From contig NZ_JAFCLP010000005.1 of NCBI RefSeq assembly GCF_018129405.1, positions 62,001 to 126,000 of the forward strand: a DNA stretch of 64,000 nt, given 5' to 3'. A model generated the notes under the pieces. The model had not been told where the DNA came from. It ran no database searches and saw only the letters and a program-made list of their open reading frames with translations. Of the stretch, positions 51,628 through 60,941 are shown piece by piece. Source of the DNA: Bradyrhizobium iriomotense. Lineage in GTDB: Bacteria > Pseudomonadota > Alphaproteobacteria > Rhizobiales > Xanthobacteraceae. Each line of letters opens with the position of its first letter. Position 1 is the first letter of the stretch. Position numbers and translations under genes: made by a program.

Positions 51628-52742
51628 TGCGGGCCGGTCCCGTCGCTTGGCGGCGGGGTCGGCGTGTCACTGGCCGGCGGCGGGCTGCTCTCCGGCGTGG
51701 CTTCGCGGCGCCGGCTCTCGCGCTGGGTGCGCGGCGCCGGACGTTCCTTCCGCGTCGAGATGCGCAGCCGCTTGACGCGGCGCGGATCGGCATCGAGCAC
51801 CTCGACCTCGTAGTTGCCCGGACCCGAGATCACCTCGCCGCGCACCGGCAGTCGTCCGACGAAGCTGACGAGATAGCCGCCGAGCGTCTCGACCTCCTCG
51901 CCGGCCTCGCCGGTGACGAAGTCCGCGCCGATCACGGTGCGGACGTCGTCGAGGCTGGCGCGGGCGTCGGCGATGAAGGCGTTGTCCGGCAGGCGCACGA
52001 TCGAAGGCGGCTCGTCGCTGTCGTGCTCGTCGTCGATCTCGCCGACGATCTGCTCGACGATGTCCTCGATCGAGACCAGTCCGTCGCTGCCGCCATATTC
52101 GTCGACGACCAGCGCGAGGTGGATGCGGGTCGCCTGCATCTGCGCCAGCAGATCGATTGCCCGCATCGACGGCGGCACGTAGAGCAGCTTGCGGATGATG
52201 CGCGCGTCCTCGAGCGGCATCGCGAGATCGACCGCGCGCAAATCGAGGCCGGCCGGCAGCGGCTTCTTGCGCTTGGTCTTGGTAGCCTCCGACACGCGCG
52301 CCCGCGCGGTCATGAAGGCGAGCAGGTCGCGGATGTGGACGATGCCGACGGGATCGTCGAGCGTCTCGTTGTAGACGACGAGGCGGGAATGGCCGGCGCT
52401 CTCGAAGCGGTCCATCAATTCGCCGAGCGGGATGTCGCGCTTCACCGCGATGATGTCGGCGCGATGCACCATGACGTCGGCGATGCGGCGCTCGTGCAGG
52501 CCGAGGATGTTGCGCAGCATGGTGCGCTCGACGGCGGAGAAGCCGGTGTCGTCGGGCGTCGTGGCGTCGAGCACGACCTGGAGATCGTCGCGCACCGATC
52601 CCGCCTTCCAGCCGAACAGCGTGCGGATGGCGCGCAGCAGCCAGCTTTCCGCGGTCGGGCGCAGCACCTCGCCTGGCGTCACCACGGCCGGCAGATTGGC
52701 CGTGTTGCGCGGATTGTCGTGGGTAGGCTCGGAATCCGGCAT
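51624..52742 (-). CDS. corC: CBS-domain hemolysin/CorC-type protein
   Basis: This 372-residue CorC/YbeX-type protein has two CBS domains (MVHRADIIAVKRDIPLGELM through VYNETLDDPVGIVHIRDLLA; ALVVDEYGGSDGLVSIEDIV) and a C-terminal CorC_HlyC module (ADARASLDDVRTVIG). No transmembrane helix is visible, so it is the soluble CorC form. It has a Pro-rich basic tail. It has been linked to ribosome biology or to magnesium/cobalt efflux in other bacteria. Start 52742 (MPDSEPTHDN) is preferred. Confidence 0.92.
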   Translation of the reverse strand: MPDSEPTHDNPRNTANLPAVVTPGEVLRPTAESWLLRAIRTLFGWKAGSVRDDLQVVLDATTPDDTGFSAVERTMLRNILGLHERRIADVMVHRADIIAVKRDIPLGELMDRFESAGHSRLVVYNETLDDPVGIVHIRDLLAFMTARARVSEATKTKRKKPLPAGLDLRAVDLAMPLEDARIIRKLLYVPPSMRAIDLLAQMQATRIHLALVVDEYGGSDGLVSIEDIVEQIVGEIDDEHDSDEPPSIVRLPDNAFIADARASLDDVRTVIGADFVTGEAGEEVETLGGYLVSFVGRLPVRGEVISGPGNYEVEVLDADPRRVKRLRISTRKERPAPRTQRESRRREATPESSPPPASDTPTPPPSDGTGPQ

Positions 52743-52743
52743 C

Positions 52744-53253
52744 TCAGTGCGTCCCCGGGCGGTCGGCATAGGGATCGGGGATGCCGAGGTGAGCGAGGAT
52801 CTGCGTTTCCAGCGCTTCCATCTCCTCGGCGTCGTCGTCGTTCTCGTGGTCGTAGCCGATCAGGTGCAGGAAGCCGTGCACGGCGAGGTGGCTCAAATGA
52901 TGGTCGAACGGCTTGTGCTCCTCGTCCGCCTCGCGCCGCATGGTCTCGTAGGCGATCGCGATGTCGCCGAGCATGCGCGGCGCATCACCTTCTTTCCATT
53001 CGCCTTCCGGCTGGAGCGCGGGAAACGACAGCACGTTTGTCGGCTTGTCGATGCCGCGCCAGTTGCTGTTGAGGGTGCGGATGCCGGCATCATCGGTCAG
53101 CATCACGGCCACTTCCGCGTCGGCAACGTCTTCGTCGACGCTCTCGGCGGCGGCAGCGACCGCGCGCTGGATCACGGCTTCGGAATCGGGCTCGCGCTGC
53201 CAGCAATCGGCGACGACGAGGACCTCAGTCATGGGAAGGTTCGGATGTGACAT
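52744..53253 (-). CDS. ybeY: Endoribonuclease YbeY
   Basis: This 169-residue zinc metalloprotein functions in 16S rRNA 3'-end maturation and ribosome quality control. The HGFLHLIGYDHENDDDAEEM motif holds the three zinc His (H-x3-H-x5-H). It lies between phoH and corC, 1 base from the latter. Start at 53253; an in-frame ATG at 53232 is also possible. Confidence 0.96.
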   Translation of the reverse strand: MSHPNLPMTEVLVVADCWQREPDSEAVIQRAVAAAAESVDEDVADAEVAVMLTDDAGIRTLNSNWRGIDKPTNVLSFPALQPEGEWKEGDAPRMLGDIAIAYETMRREADEEHKPFDHHLSHLAVHGFLHLIGYDHENDDDAEEMEALETQILAHLGIPDPYADRPGTH

Positions 53254-53313
53254 TGTCTTTGTTCGGAACGAAGAGCGCCGTGTCTGCGCCCTCTTGGTCC
53301 GGCTGTTGTCCCG

Positions 53314-54369
53314 TCAGGATTTATCGGCGGCCGGCCGCTGCGGCGAACCTTCATAGGCGGCGACGATCCGCGCCACGAGCTCGTGGCGGATCACGTCCTC
53401 GGCTTTGAAATGAACTTGGGCAATGCCTTCGACGCCGCTCAGGAGGCGCGTTGCCTCGGCAAGACCCGAGGTCTGGCCGTTCGGCAGGTCGATCTGCGAG
53501 GGATCTCCCGTCACGATCATGCGGCTGTTCTCGCCCAAGCGCGTCAGGAACATCTTCATCTGCATCGACGTGGTGTTCTGCGCCTCGTCCAGGATGATGG
53601 CGGCGTTGGTGAGGGTGCGGCCGCGCATGAAGGCGAGCGGCGCGATCTCGATCTCGCCGGTCTGCAGCGCGCGCTCGACGATGCGCGCGTCCATGAGGTC
53701 GTAGAGCGCGTCGTAGATCGGGCGGAGATAAGGATCGACCTTCTCGCGGAGATCGCCGGGCAGGAAGCCGAGGCGCTCGCCGGCTTCGACCGCCGGGCGC
53801 GACAGGATGATCTTGTCGACCTCCTTGCGCTCGAACAGCTGCGCGGCATGCGCGACCGCGAGCCAGGTCTTGCCGGTGCCGGCGGGACCTATGCCGAACA
53901 CCAGCTCGTGGCGCTTCAGCGCGCGGATGTAGGAGTCCTGCGCGGCGGTGCGCGCGCGCACCGGGCGCTTGCGCAAATTGATGCTGTCGAAGGTGGATTT
54001 GGCCGACTTGGCGTCGAACTCGAACAGCGAGCCCTGCGCGATCACGGCGCGGATCGCGCCTTCGACCTCGCCCTGGTCGAGATCCTGCCCTTTCACGGCT
54101 TGCGCGTAGAGCATCTCCACCACGCGGCGCGCGGCGTCGCAGCCGTCGCGGGTGCCGCCGATAGTGATGTGGTTGCCCTTGGAGTCGACGACGACGCCGA
54201 GCCGCCGCTCGATCTGCGCGAGATTCTGACCGTAAGGGCCGACCAGCGCGGAAGCGGCGCGGTTATCGTCGAGGTCGATGACGACCTGGGTCTCGGGCGG
54301 AACTTGCATGTCGCGGTCAAATTTGCGGCTGGGAGCGATAGAAGACGAATCCGATGCACTTTTTGGCAA
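53314..54369 (-). CDS. phoH: PhoH-like ATPase (YbeZ)
   Basis: This protein of about 351 residues has an N-terminal KH-like segment (ALVGPYGQNLAQIERRLGV) and a PhoH RNA helicase-like ATPase domain, with FGIGPAGTGKTWLAVAHA (Walker A) and AAIILDEAQNTT (Walker B). It partners YbeY in rRNA processing. The first codon is TTG at 54369, 9 bases after GGAG; an ATG at 54309 is an alternative start. Downstream of miaB by 4 bases. Confidence 0.95.
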   Translation of the reverse strand: MPKSASDSSSIAPSRKFDRDMQVPPETQVVIDLDDNRAASALVGPYGQNLAQIERRLGVVVDSKGNHITIGGTRDGCDAARRVVEMLYAQAVKGQDLDQGEVEGAIRAVIAQGSLFEFDAKSAKSTFDSINLRKRPVRARTAAQDSYIRALKRHELVFGIGPAGTGKTWLAVAHAAQLFERKEVDKIILSRPAVEAGERLGFLPGDLREKVDPYLRPIYDALYDLMDARIVERALQTGEIEIAPLAFMRGRTLTNAAIILDEAQNTTSMQMKMFLTRLGENSRMIVTGDPSQIDLPNGQTSGLAEATRLLSGVEGIAQVHFKAEDVIRHELVARIVAAYEGSPQRPAADKS

Positions 54370-54373
54370 GGGT

Positions 54374-55759
54374 TCAGGCTCCAGTGGCTTGCGATGAAGC
54401 GGGCTCGCGCGCGGTGGCGAGCTCGCCGAGAAAGCTGTAGCGCTCGAGGCTGTCGATCCGCACCGGCAGGATTTGTCCGATGATGTCGGGCGAGGCCATC
54501 ACATGCGCCGGCTGGAGAAAAGCGGTGCGGCCGACGATCTGGCCGTCCTTGCGCGCCGGACGCTCGAACAGCACGTCGACCGTTGAGCCAATCGCAGCCT
54601 TGTTGAAGGCCGATTGCTGGCTGTCGATCAGTTCCTGGAGCCGCTCCAATCGCTGGTCCATCTCGGCGGGGGACACCGTCTCCTGCATGTCCGCGGCCGG
54701 CGTTCCCGGCCGGGCGGAGTATTTGAACGAATAAGCCGCAGCGTAGCCGATTTGCGTGACAAGCGCGAGGGTGGCGAGAAAATCTTGCTCGCTTTCGCCG
54801 GGGAAGCCGACGATAAAATCTGATGAAAAAGCAATGTCTTGGCGCGCGGTACGAAAACGGTCGATGACACGCCGGTAATCATCGGCGGTATGTTTCCGGT
54901 TCATGGCGGCGAGAATCCGGTCCGAGCCCGACTGCACCGGCAGGTGCACGAACGGCATCAGGGCATCGAGATCGCGATGGGCCGCAATCAGGCTGTCATC
55001 GACGTCGCGGGGGTGGCTGGTCGAATAGCGCAGCCGCGCGATCCCCGGAATCGCCGCCAGATGCTCGAGCAACCGGCCGAGCGGCCAGGTTTTTCCGTCC
55101 GGCCCCTCGCCGTGATAGGCGTTGACGTTCTGCCCGATCAGCGTGAGCTCGCGCACGCCGTTGTCGGCAAGCCGCTTCACGTCGTCGACGATCTTCGCCA
55201 CCGGGCGGGAGACCTCGGCGCCGCGGGTATAGGGCACAACGCAGAAGGTGCAGAACTTGTCGCAGCCTTCCTGCACCGTGACGAAGGCGGAAATGCCGCG
55301 CGCGCGGATCGCAGCGGGCTTTGGCTGGGCCAGGAAGCCGAACTTGTCCTCGGCCGGAAATTCGGTCTCGATCGCGCGGCCTTGGTGGCCGGCGCGCTTC
55401 AAGAGCTCCGGCAGATGATGATAGCTCTGCGGTCCCACCACGACGTCGACGACAGGCGCCCGGCGTACGATCTCCTCGCCCTCGGCCTGAGCCACGCAGC
55501 CCGCGACCGCGATCTGCATCGCGCGGCCGCCGCGCGCGGCCTCGTCCTTGGCGACGCGCAGCCGCCCGAGCTCGGAATAGACCTTCTCGGAGGCCTTCTC
55601 GCGGATATGGCAGGTGTTGAGGATGACGAGGTCGGCCTCCTCGGCGCTCGCCGTCTCCACGAATCCTTCCGGAGCCAACGTGTCCACCATGCGCTGGGCA
55701 TCGTAGACGTTCATCTGGCAGCCATATGATTTGATGTGCAGCTTGCGCGGCGGCGTCAT
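54374..55759 (-). CDS. miaB: tRNA-2-methylthio-N6-dimethylallyladenosine synthase MiaB
   Basis: This 461-residue radical-SAM methylthiotransferase modifies A37 of UNN-decoding tRNAs. The N-terminal cluster uses Cys in YGCQMN, NTCHIR and AGCVAQ. The radical-SAM cluster is [15 protein letters not shown], and the TRAM domain is at the C-terminus ([20 protein letters not shown]). Start 55759 ([13 protein letters not shown]) is chosen from the conserved N-terminus. First gene of the miaB-phoH-ybeY-corC-lnt operon. Confidence 0.97.
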   Translation of the reverse strand: MTPPRKLHIKSYGCQMNVYDAQRMVDTLAPEGFVETASAEEADLVILNTCHIREKASEKVYSELGRLRVAKDEAARGGRAMQIAVAGCVAQAEGEEIVRRAPVVDVVVGPQSYHHLPELLKRAGHQGRAIETEFPAEDKFGFLAQPKPAAIRARGISAFVTVQEGCDKFCTFCVVPYTRGAEVSRPVAKIVDDVKRLADNGVRELTLIGQNVNAYHGEGPDGKTWPLGRLLEHLAAIPGIARLRYSTSHPRDVDDSLIAAHRDLDALMPFVHLPVQSGSDRILAAMNRKHTADDYRRVIDRFRTARQDIAFSSDFIVGFPGESEQDFLATLALVTQIGYAAAYSFKYSARPGTPAADMQETVSPAEMDQRLERLQELIDSQQSAFNKAAIGSTVDVLFERPARKDGQIVGRTAFLQPAHVMASPDIIGQILPVRIDSLERYSFLGELATAREPASSQATGA

Positions 55760-55842
55760 GGAACCCGAAAATGGCGGTGGAGGACGGCCCTCAGATATAG
55801 GCTGGAGGGGCGAAAATCCAGCGAATGGGGGCATTTTCGGCC

Positions 55843-55936
55843 GTCATTCCGGGGCGCGCGCCAGCGCGAACCCGGAATCTCGGGCTAATTCCTCCAGATT
55901 CCGGGTTCACGCGCGCTGCGTGTGCCCCGGAATGAC
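55843..55936. repeat. Palindromic intergenic repeat, family A copy 4
   Basis: Outer arms GTCATTCCGGGGCGCGCG and GTGCCCCGGAATGAC, inner arms AACCCGGAATCT and AGATTCCGGGTT. It lies between the miaB start and the HAD gene stop, in the miaB upstream region. Confidence 0.85.
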
Positions 55937-55951
55937 TGCGAGGGGATGGAA

Positions 55952-56632
55952 TCAGCCAGCCAGCGCGTCCGCCTCGACCCGCCGGACCAGCTCCGGGAGC
56001 TGATGCATGTCGGCAAAAGTCAGGTCCGCACCGGCCTGCCGCAGGCTTTCGGCATGGCCGGCCCCGCAATGGCTGCCGCCGTAGAAGCCGAACACGGTCA
56101 TGCCGGCTGCCCGCGCCCCGGCGATGCCGGCCAGGCTGTCCTCGATCACGACACAGCGTTCGGGCGGAACGCCCATTTCGCGCGCGGCGAACAGGAACAG
56201 GTCCGGCGCCGGCTTGCCGTTCTTGACCTGCGAGGACGAGAAGATATTCGGCGCGAGGCGTTCATAGAGCCCCGTGCTTCCGAGACTCACCCGCATGCGT
56301 GAATGCGAACCGCTCGAAGCGACGCAGACGCGTTGCGTCACGACGTCGAGCACGTCGTGGATGCCGCGGATCGCTTCCAGGTCGGCTTCGAATGCGCGAA
56401 ACAGCTCGTCTTGCAGATCGCCGTGATAGGCCTCGGGCAGCGTGCGGCCGAGTTCGGTCTCGATCTCGAGATTGGCCTGCTTTGTCGAGCGGCCAAGGAA
56501 GCGCTCGGACACCTGCGCCGACGTGATCGGGTACCCGTGCCGTGTCAGCACATCCGCATGCGCGCGACAGGAGATCACCTCGCTGTCCACGAGCACGCCG
56601 TCGCAATCGAAGATGATGAGATCTATCGGCAC
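55952..56632 (-). CDS. HAD-superfamily phosphatase
   Basis: This 226-residue HAD subfamily IA hydrolase has motif I DCDGVLVDSE with both catalytic Asp, motif II VASSGS, motif III KNGKPAPDLF and motif IV VIEDSLAGIAGARAAG. The profile resembles phosphoglycolate phosphatases and beta-phosphoglucomutases; a sugar phosphate is the likely substrate. Single gene between the miaB operon and fur. Confidence 0.9.
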   Translation of the reverse strand: MPIDLIIFDCDGVLVDSEVISCRAHADVLTRHGYPITSAQVSERFLGRSTKQANLEIETELGRTLPEAYHGDLQDELFRAFEADLEAIRGIHDVLDVVTQRVCVASSGSHSRMRVSLGSTGLYERLAPNIFSSSQVKNGKPAPDLFLFAAREMGVPPERCVVIEDSLAGIAGARAAGMTVFGFYGGSHCGAGHAESLRQAGADLTFADMHQLPELVRRVEADALAG

Positions 56633-56636
56633 TAAG

Positions 56637-56708
56637 GCATGATCCGGAAAAGTGTGGAGCGGTTTTCCCGCGCGACAAACGCGGAAAGCGTTTGCGCGGA
56701 GATCATGC
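56637..56708. repeat. Dispersed palindromic repeat, family C copy 2
   Basis: Starts GCATGATCCGGAAAAGTGTG like the copy at 22261 but carries an extra inner hairpin (CGCGACAAACGCGGAAAGCG region) before GATCATGC. It fills the gap between fur and the HAD gene. Confidence 0.85.
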
Positions 56709-56711
56709 CAC

Positions 56712-57167
56712 TTAAGACGTCGGCTTGTCGTCGTCGAGCGGGACGCAATAGAGCTCGAGCCGGTGATCGACCAGCTTGTAGCCCAGCTTGCGGGCGATCT
56801 CCGCCTGCAACTTCTCGATCTCTTCGGAGGTGAACTCGATCACCTTGCCGTCGCGCAGATTGATGAGGTGATCGTGGTGGCTGTCGCGCATCGTCTCATA
56901 GCGCGCGCGGCCCTCGCGAAAATCATGACGTTCGATGATACCGGCATCCTCGAACAGCTTGACGGTGCGATACACGGTCGAGATCGAGATCTTGTCGTCG
57001 ACGGCAACGCAGCGCCGGTACAATTCCTCGACGTCGGGATGATCGACCGCCTCCGCGAGCACGCGGGCGATGACGCGGCGCTGCTCGGTCATGCGCATGC
57101 CGGTGGCGGCACAGCGCGCCTCGATGCCGGACGCCTTGGATGCGGAAGAAGGTTTCAGTGCGGTCAT
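56712..57167 (-). CDS. fur: Ferric uptake regulator Fur (Mur type)
   Basis: This 151-residue Fur-family metalloregulator has the recognition region ISISTVYRTVKLFEDAGIIE and the metal site SHHDHLINLRDG. The CxxC zinc pairs found in E. coli Fur are absent, as in the manganese-responsive Mur of rhizobia. The Bradyrhizobium protein controls irr, which is also in this window and has Fur-type repeats. Start 57167 (MTALKPSSASK) is preferred over 57200. Downstream of tsaB-rimI. Confidence 0.93.
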   Translation of the reverse strand: MTALKPSSASKASGIEARCAATGMRMTEQRRVIARVLAEAVDHPDVEELYRRCVAVDDKISISTVYRTVKLFEDAGIIERHDFREGRARYETMRDSHHDHLINLRDGKVIEFTSEEIEKLQAEIARKLGYKLVDHRLELYCVPLDDDKPTS

Positions 57168-57205
57168 GATTTGTCTGCCTGACGGGGCGCTTTCTGCCAT
57201 CGATG

Positions 57206-57691
57206 TTACGATAAGTCACGTCGCATCAGAAGGGCGTTCAATTGTTCCCCATTCGGCTGCTTATAGTAGCGTTCGCGGCGTCCGACCACCATGAATCCGG
57301 CCCGGTCGTAGAGCCGCCGCGCCGGCTCGTTATTTTCCTCAACTTCGAGAAATATCGTGCGCACGCCGCGCCCCGCGAGATGGCCGAGATGGGTCATCAG
57401 CAGCGTGCGGGACAGGCCGCGGCCGCGATGGGCCTGGTCGACCGCGACCGAGAGGATCTCCGCCTCGTCCGCGCCGATCCGCGAGACGGCAAAGCCGATG
57501 ATCTTGCGGCCGAGGCGCAACCGATGCACGAGCGTGTTGCGCTCGCTGATCATGCTCTCGAACTCGCTTTCGCCCCAGCCATGCGCAAAGGAAGCGCCGT
57601 GAAGCTGCGCCAGCCGTGCGGCGTCGCGCAGGGAAACCGGCTCGACGGCGGCCGTGCCGCCGCGCCACCATTCCGACAGCCATCTCATCAT
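57206..57691 (-). CDS. rimI: Ribosomal-protein-alanine N-acetyltransferase RimI-like
   Basis: This protein of about 161 residues has the GNAT fold. EILSVAVDQAHRGRGLSRTL is motif A with the acetyl-CoA loop, and NNEPARRLYDRAGFMVVGRR is motif B. RimI acetylates the N-terminal Ala of S18. It overlaps the tsaB stop by ATGA, the typical tsaB-rimI pairing. A possible Shine-Dalgarno-like site lies inside tsaB. Confidence 0.92.
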   Translation of the reverse strand: MMRWLSEWWRGGTAAVEPVSLRDAARLAQLHGASFAHGWGESEFESMISERNTLVHRLRLGRKIIGFAVSRIGADEAEILSVAVDQAHRGRGLSRTLLMTHLGHLAGRGVRTIFLEVEENNEPARRLYDRAGFMVVGRRERYYKQPNGEQLNALLMRRDLS

Positions 57692-58380
57692 GAGCTTGCG
57701 GCTTGTGCGAGCGGCGGAGTTATTGCCGGTTTTGCGTCGGGCGCCTTCAGATAAAACGGCCGCGCCGGATTCGTGTCGGGATCGGCCGCCGCGCCAAGCC
57801 ATGCGACCCAGCCGATGTCGGGCGCGAGCTGCGCATCGACCGCGACCGGCTGCGGCAGATCCTTCGGCCAGCGATCGGCGAGGATGTTCGCGGCATTGCC
57901 GACCAGATGCGGCGCGCCGAATTGCGAGGCCGCGATGGCTTCGTCGATGGGCGCGATGCCCGGCCGCACCAGGAGGCTGCCGTCACCGGCGACGATCTGG
58001 AAATAGACGTGATCGTGCCGCGCATCGATTGCAGAGATCACCGGCGCCGATTTGCTCTGGCCGACGATTGTGGCGGCATAGGCCGACAGCGTCGTCAGCC
58101 CGACCGCCGGCCGTTTCGCCGCAAGCGCAAGGCCGCGCGCCGCCGAAATGCCGACGCGCAGGCCGGTGAAGCTGCCGGGACCGACGGTGACGGCGATGCG
58201 GTCGAGCGATGTGAAGCCGAGATTGGCTGATTGCATTACCCGCGCGATCATCGGCATCAAGGCCTCGGCGTGACCGCGCTTCATGAGAAGTTGCTCCTGC
58301 GCAAGGAGCTCGCCGGCGTCGGTGTCGAGCACGGCCGCCGCGCAGGCCTCGAGCGCGGTATCGATGGCAAGGATCAGCAT
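57688..58380 (-). CDS. tsaB: tRNA threonylcarbamoyladenosine synthesis protein TsaB
   Basis: This 230-residue ASKHA-fold subunit supports TsaD in forming t6A37. It starts MLILAIDTALEACAAAVLD. VTVGPGSFTGLRVGISAARG is the family loop. With the TsaE half at 5.5-7.0 kb, two of the t6A complex genes are in this window; tsaD is not. It is first in tsaB-rimI, and fur follows. Confidence 0.95.
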   Translation of the reverse strand: MLILAIDTALEACAAAVLDTDAGELLAQEQLLMKRGHAEALMPMIARVMQSANLGFTSLDRIAVTVGPGSFTGLRVGISAARGLALAAKRPAVGLTTLSAYAATIVGQSKSAPVISAIDARHDHVYFQIVAGDGSLLVRPGIAPIDEAIAASQFGAPHLVGNAANILADRWPKDLPQPVAVDAQLAPDIGWVAWLGAAADPDTNPARPFYLKAPDAKPAITPPLAQAASS

Positions 58381-58386
58381 GAAAGA

Positions 58387-58461
58387 GCGAATGGCGAGTG
58401 GCGAATAGCGAATAGTCTAGCCGATCGGAATGCCATTCGCCATTCGCTACTCGCCATTCGC
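58387..58461. repeat. Inverted repeat built from GCGAATGGCGA units
   Basis: Left arm GCGAATGGCGAGTGGCGAAT, right arm ATTCGCTACTCGCCATTCGC, about 14 bases of unpaired centre. Each arm itself repeats a GCGAAT(A/G)GCGA unit. It lies between the NfuA-like stop and the tsaB start and may act as terminator for the former. Confidence 0.8.
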
Positions 58462-58468
58462 TGATCGA

Positions 58469-59038
58469 TCACATCGGCCGGACTTCGACCACGTCGGGCA
58501 CGAAGTGCTTGAGCAGGTTCTGGATACCGTGCTGGAGCGTCGCGGTCGATGACGGGCAGCCGGAGCAGGCGCCCTTCATGTTGAGATAGACGATGCCGTC
58601 CTTGAAGCCGCGGAAAGTGATGTCGCCGCCGTCATTGGCGACCGCCGGCCGCACGCGGGTCTCGATCAGGTCCTTGATCATGTCGACGGTCTCGGCATCG
58701 GCCTCGTCGAAGAACTCGTCCTCGTCGTCGAGATCGGCATCGCTTTGCGCTTCGCCGCCGGCGACCAGCGGCGCGCCGGACATGTAGTGCTCCATGATGG
58801 CGCCGAGAATCGCAGGCTTGAGCTGCTGCCATTCACCGCTCGCCTTGGTCACGGTGATGAAGTCCGATCCGTAGAACACGCCGGTGACGCCGGGCACGTC
58901 GAACAGCTTTTCGGCCAGCGGCGACCGCGCCGCCGATTCGCGGCTCGCAAATTCCATCGGGCTGCCGTCGACCACGACGCGGCCGGGAATGAACTTCAGC
59001 GTGGCAGGATTGGGGGTGGCTTCGGTTTGAATGAACAT
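58469..59038 (-). CDS. NfuA-like iron-sulfur cluster carrier
   Basis: This 189-residue protein has an N-terminal Nfu_N domain (MFIQTEATPNPATLKFIPGR) and a C-terminal NifU-like domain with the cluster-binding pair in NMKGACSGCPSS. It delivers 4Fe-4S clusters to target proteins. Start 59038 is set by the conserved N-terminus. An acidic linker (DADLDDEDEFFDEADAE) joins the two domains. Nearby Irr and Fur genes control iron supply. Confidence 0.93.
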   Translation of the reverse strand: MFIQTEATPNPATLKFIPGRVVVDGSPMEFASRESAARSPLAEKLFDVPGVTGVFYGSDFITVTKASGEWQQLKPAILGAIMEHYMSGAPLVAGGEAQSDADLDDEDEFFDEADAETVDMIKDLIETRVRPAVANDGGDITFRGFKDGIVYLNMKGACSGCPSSTATLQHGIQNLLKHFVPDVVEVRPM

Positions 59039-59171
59039 GGTTCTCTCCAGACGTCGCCGGTTCAAGGCCGGCGCGTGCTCTATCACCTAGCAGATGGCGA
59101 CGGGGAACGCACGGTCAAGGGGGCGGCAGGGCGTTTCGTAGTTATATCAGCGGGTTAAGTGCTTCCTTCTC

Positions 59172-59195
59172 CCTCTCCCCGCAGGCGGGGAGAGG
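59172..59195. repeat. GC-rich hairpin, family F copy 2
   Basis: CCTCTCCCC (59172-59180) pairs with GGGGAGAGG (59187-59195) around GCAGGC. It lies 11 bases past the stop of the UspA-like gene and could end its transcript. Confidence 0.65.
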
Positions 59196-59206
59196 TGAAG
59201 AACGAG

Positions 59207-59701
59207 CTACGACAGCGAATCCACGCTTTGGTCGCTCAGGGCGCCCGAGATGATCGTCACCGGCACCGGGAACGTGCCCAGCGCATGCGCGAGCAGCGCT
59301 ACCAGGGGCCCTGGACCTTCAGCACCGGGATTGGCGGCGAGCACCAGCATGGCGATATCAGGGTCCTCGTCGATGACCGCGAGCAGCTGTTCCATCGCGG
59401 CGCCTTCGCGGATCACCCGTTCCGGCGTGATCGCGGCGATGCCGTTGGCTCTCCCGGCGGCGCGGTCGAGCGCGGCCTCCGCCGCCTCCTGCGCCTCGGC
59501 GCGCATGATGTCGGCGACCCCGAGCCATTCCTGCGTCTGCTCCTCGGGCTCGATGATGCGCAGCATCACGACGCCGCCGCCGGCACGGATCGCCCAGCGG
59601 CTGGCGTAATAGACCGCGCGATCCCATTCGGCGCTGTCGTCGACGACGACGAGGCATTTGGGCTTGTGACCCGGCTCGAAGCAAAGTCGCTTGCTGGTCA
59701 T
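59207..59701 (-). CDS. Universal stress protein family (UspA)
   Basis: This 164-residue protein has the Usp fold: CLVVVDDSAEWDRAVYYASR at the N-terminal Asp-containing strand and LVLAANPGAEGPGPLVALL near the C-terminus. The glycine spacing differs from the G2xG9xG(S/T) ATP motif, so nucleotide binding is uncertain. Start 59701 (MTSKRLCFEPGHK) is preferred. Role in stress tolerance is inferred only from the family. Confidence 0.85.
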   Translation of the reverse strand: MTSKRLCFEPGHKPKCLVVVDDSAEWDRAVYYASRWAIRAGGGVVMLRIIEPEEQTQEWLGVADIMRAEAQEAAEAALDRAAGRANGIAAITPERVIREGAAMEQLLAVIDEDPDIAMLVLAANPGAEGPGPLVALLAHALGTFPVPVTIISGALSDQSVDSLS

Positions 59702-59807
59702 GCATGTCCCGGCATGTGCACGGGTCGCATGCTGCCACACTCCCGCAATGTTTGGGAGAGGCGAAGCGGCCGGCGCCGTGGCGCCGGCCGGACTTGCGAA
59801 GCGCGCC

Positions 59808-60860
59808 TCAGCGCCGGCGGATGAAGCCGACGATGTCCTTCGAGAGCTTCATGGTCTCGTCGGCGATGGCGCGGGCCCGGTCGGAACCGTCGTTCAGGAT
59901 GGTGTCGATATGGCCGGGGTCGGCGACGAGGCGCTTCATCTCGCCGGCGATCGGCGCGAGTTTTGTCACGCACAGCTCCGCCAGCGCGTTCTTGAAGCTG
60001 GAGAACTGGCCGCCGCCGAACTCGCGGAGCACGTCGGCCTTGGAGCGGCCGGAGAGAGCGGCGAAGATGCCGACGAGATTGTCGGCCTCGGGGCGGGCTT
60101 CCAGGCCCTTTTCCTCTGACGGCAGCGGCTCCGGATCGGTCTTCGCCTTGCGGATCTTCTGCGCGATGGTGTCGGCATCGTCGGTGAGGTTGATGCGCGA
60201 ATTGTCGGAGGCATCCGACTTCGACATCTTCTTGGTGCCGTCACGCAAGCTCATCACGCGCGTCGCCGGTCCCGTGATCAGCGGTTCCGGCAGCGGGAAG
60301 AACAGGCCGTCATTGGTGCCGTGGTTGCGGATCGAGTCGCCGAAATCGTTGTTGAACTTCTGCGCGATGTCGCGCGAGAGCTCGAGATGCTGCTTCTGGT
60401 CCTCGCCGACCGGAACGTGGGTCGCGCGATAGAGCAGGATGTCGGCGGCCATCAGCACGGGATAGTCGAACAGACCCACGGACGCGTTCTCGCGGTCCTT
60501 GCCGGCCTTCTCCTTGAACTGGGTCATGCGGCCGAGCCAGCCCATGCGCGCGACGCAGTTGAAGATCCAGGCGAGCTCGGCATGGCCGGAGACCTGGCTC
60601 TGGTTGAACACGATGTGCTTCTTCGGATCGATGCCGCTGGCGATGAACGCCGCGGTCACTTCGCGGGTGTTGCGCGCGAGCTCAACCGGCCCGCCCCAGA
60701 CGTCGACGCCCTGCGTGATCGCGTGCATGTCGACGACGCAATAGATGCAGTTGTGGGTTTCCTGCATCTTCACGAAGTTGACGATCGCGCCGAGGTAATT
60801 GCCGAGGTGCAGATTGCCCGTCGGCTGGACGCCCGAAAAGACCCGTTCAACGAATGGCAT
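59808..60860 (-). CDS. trpS: Tryptophan-tRNA ligase
   Basis: This 350-residue class I aminoacyl-tRNA synthetase has the HIGH-type motif [16 protein letters not shown] and the KMSKS motif [19 protein letters not shown] and LMAADILLY are further TrpRS features. It follows murJ by 81 bases on the same strand. Confidence 0.97.
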   Translation of the reverse strand: MPFVERVFSGVQPTGNLHLGNYLGAIVNFVKMQETHNCIYCVVDMHAITQGVDVWGGPVELARNTREVTAAFIASGIDPKKHIVFNQSQVSGHAELAWIFNCVARMGWLGRMTQFKEKAGKDRENASVGLFDYPVLMAADILLYRATHVPVGEDQKQHLELSRDIAQKFNNDFGDSIRNHGTNDGLFFPLPEPLITGPATRVMSLRDGTKKMSKSDASDNSRINLTDDADTIAQKIRKAKTDPEPLPSEEKGLEARPEADNLVGIFAALSGRSKADVLREFGGGQFSSFKNALAELCVTKLAPIAGEMKRLVADPGHIDTILNDGSDRARAIADETMKLSKDIVGFIRRR

Positions 60861-60941
60861 GGCAAGCTTTCCTAAGGGGTAGCCGGCGTCGTTTCCAACA
60901 GCGGCGCTGCTCCGTCAAGGGTAATTCGCTTGTCCCACCCG

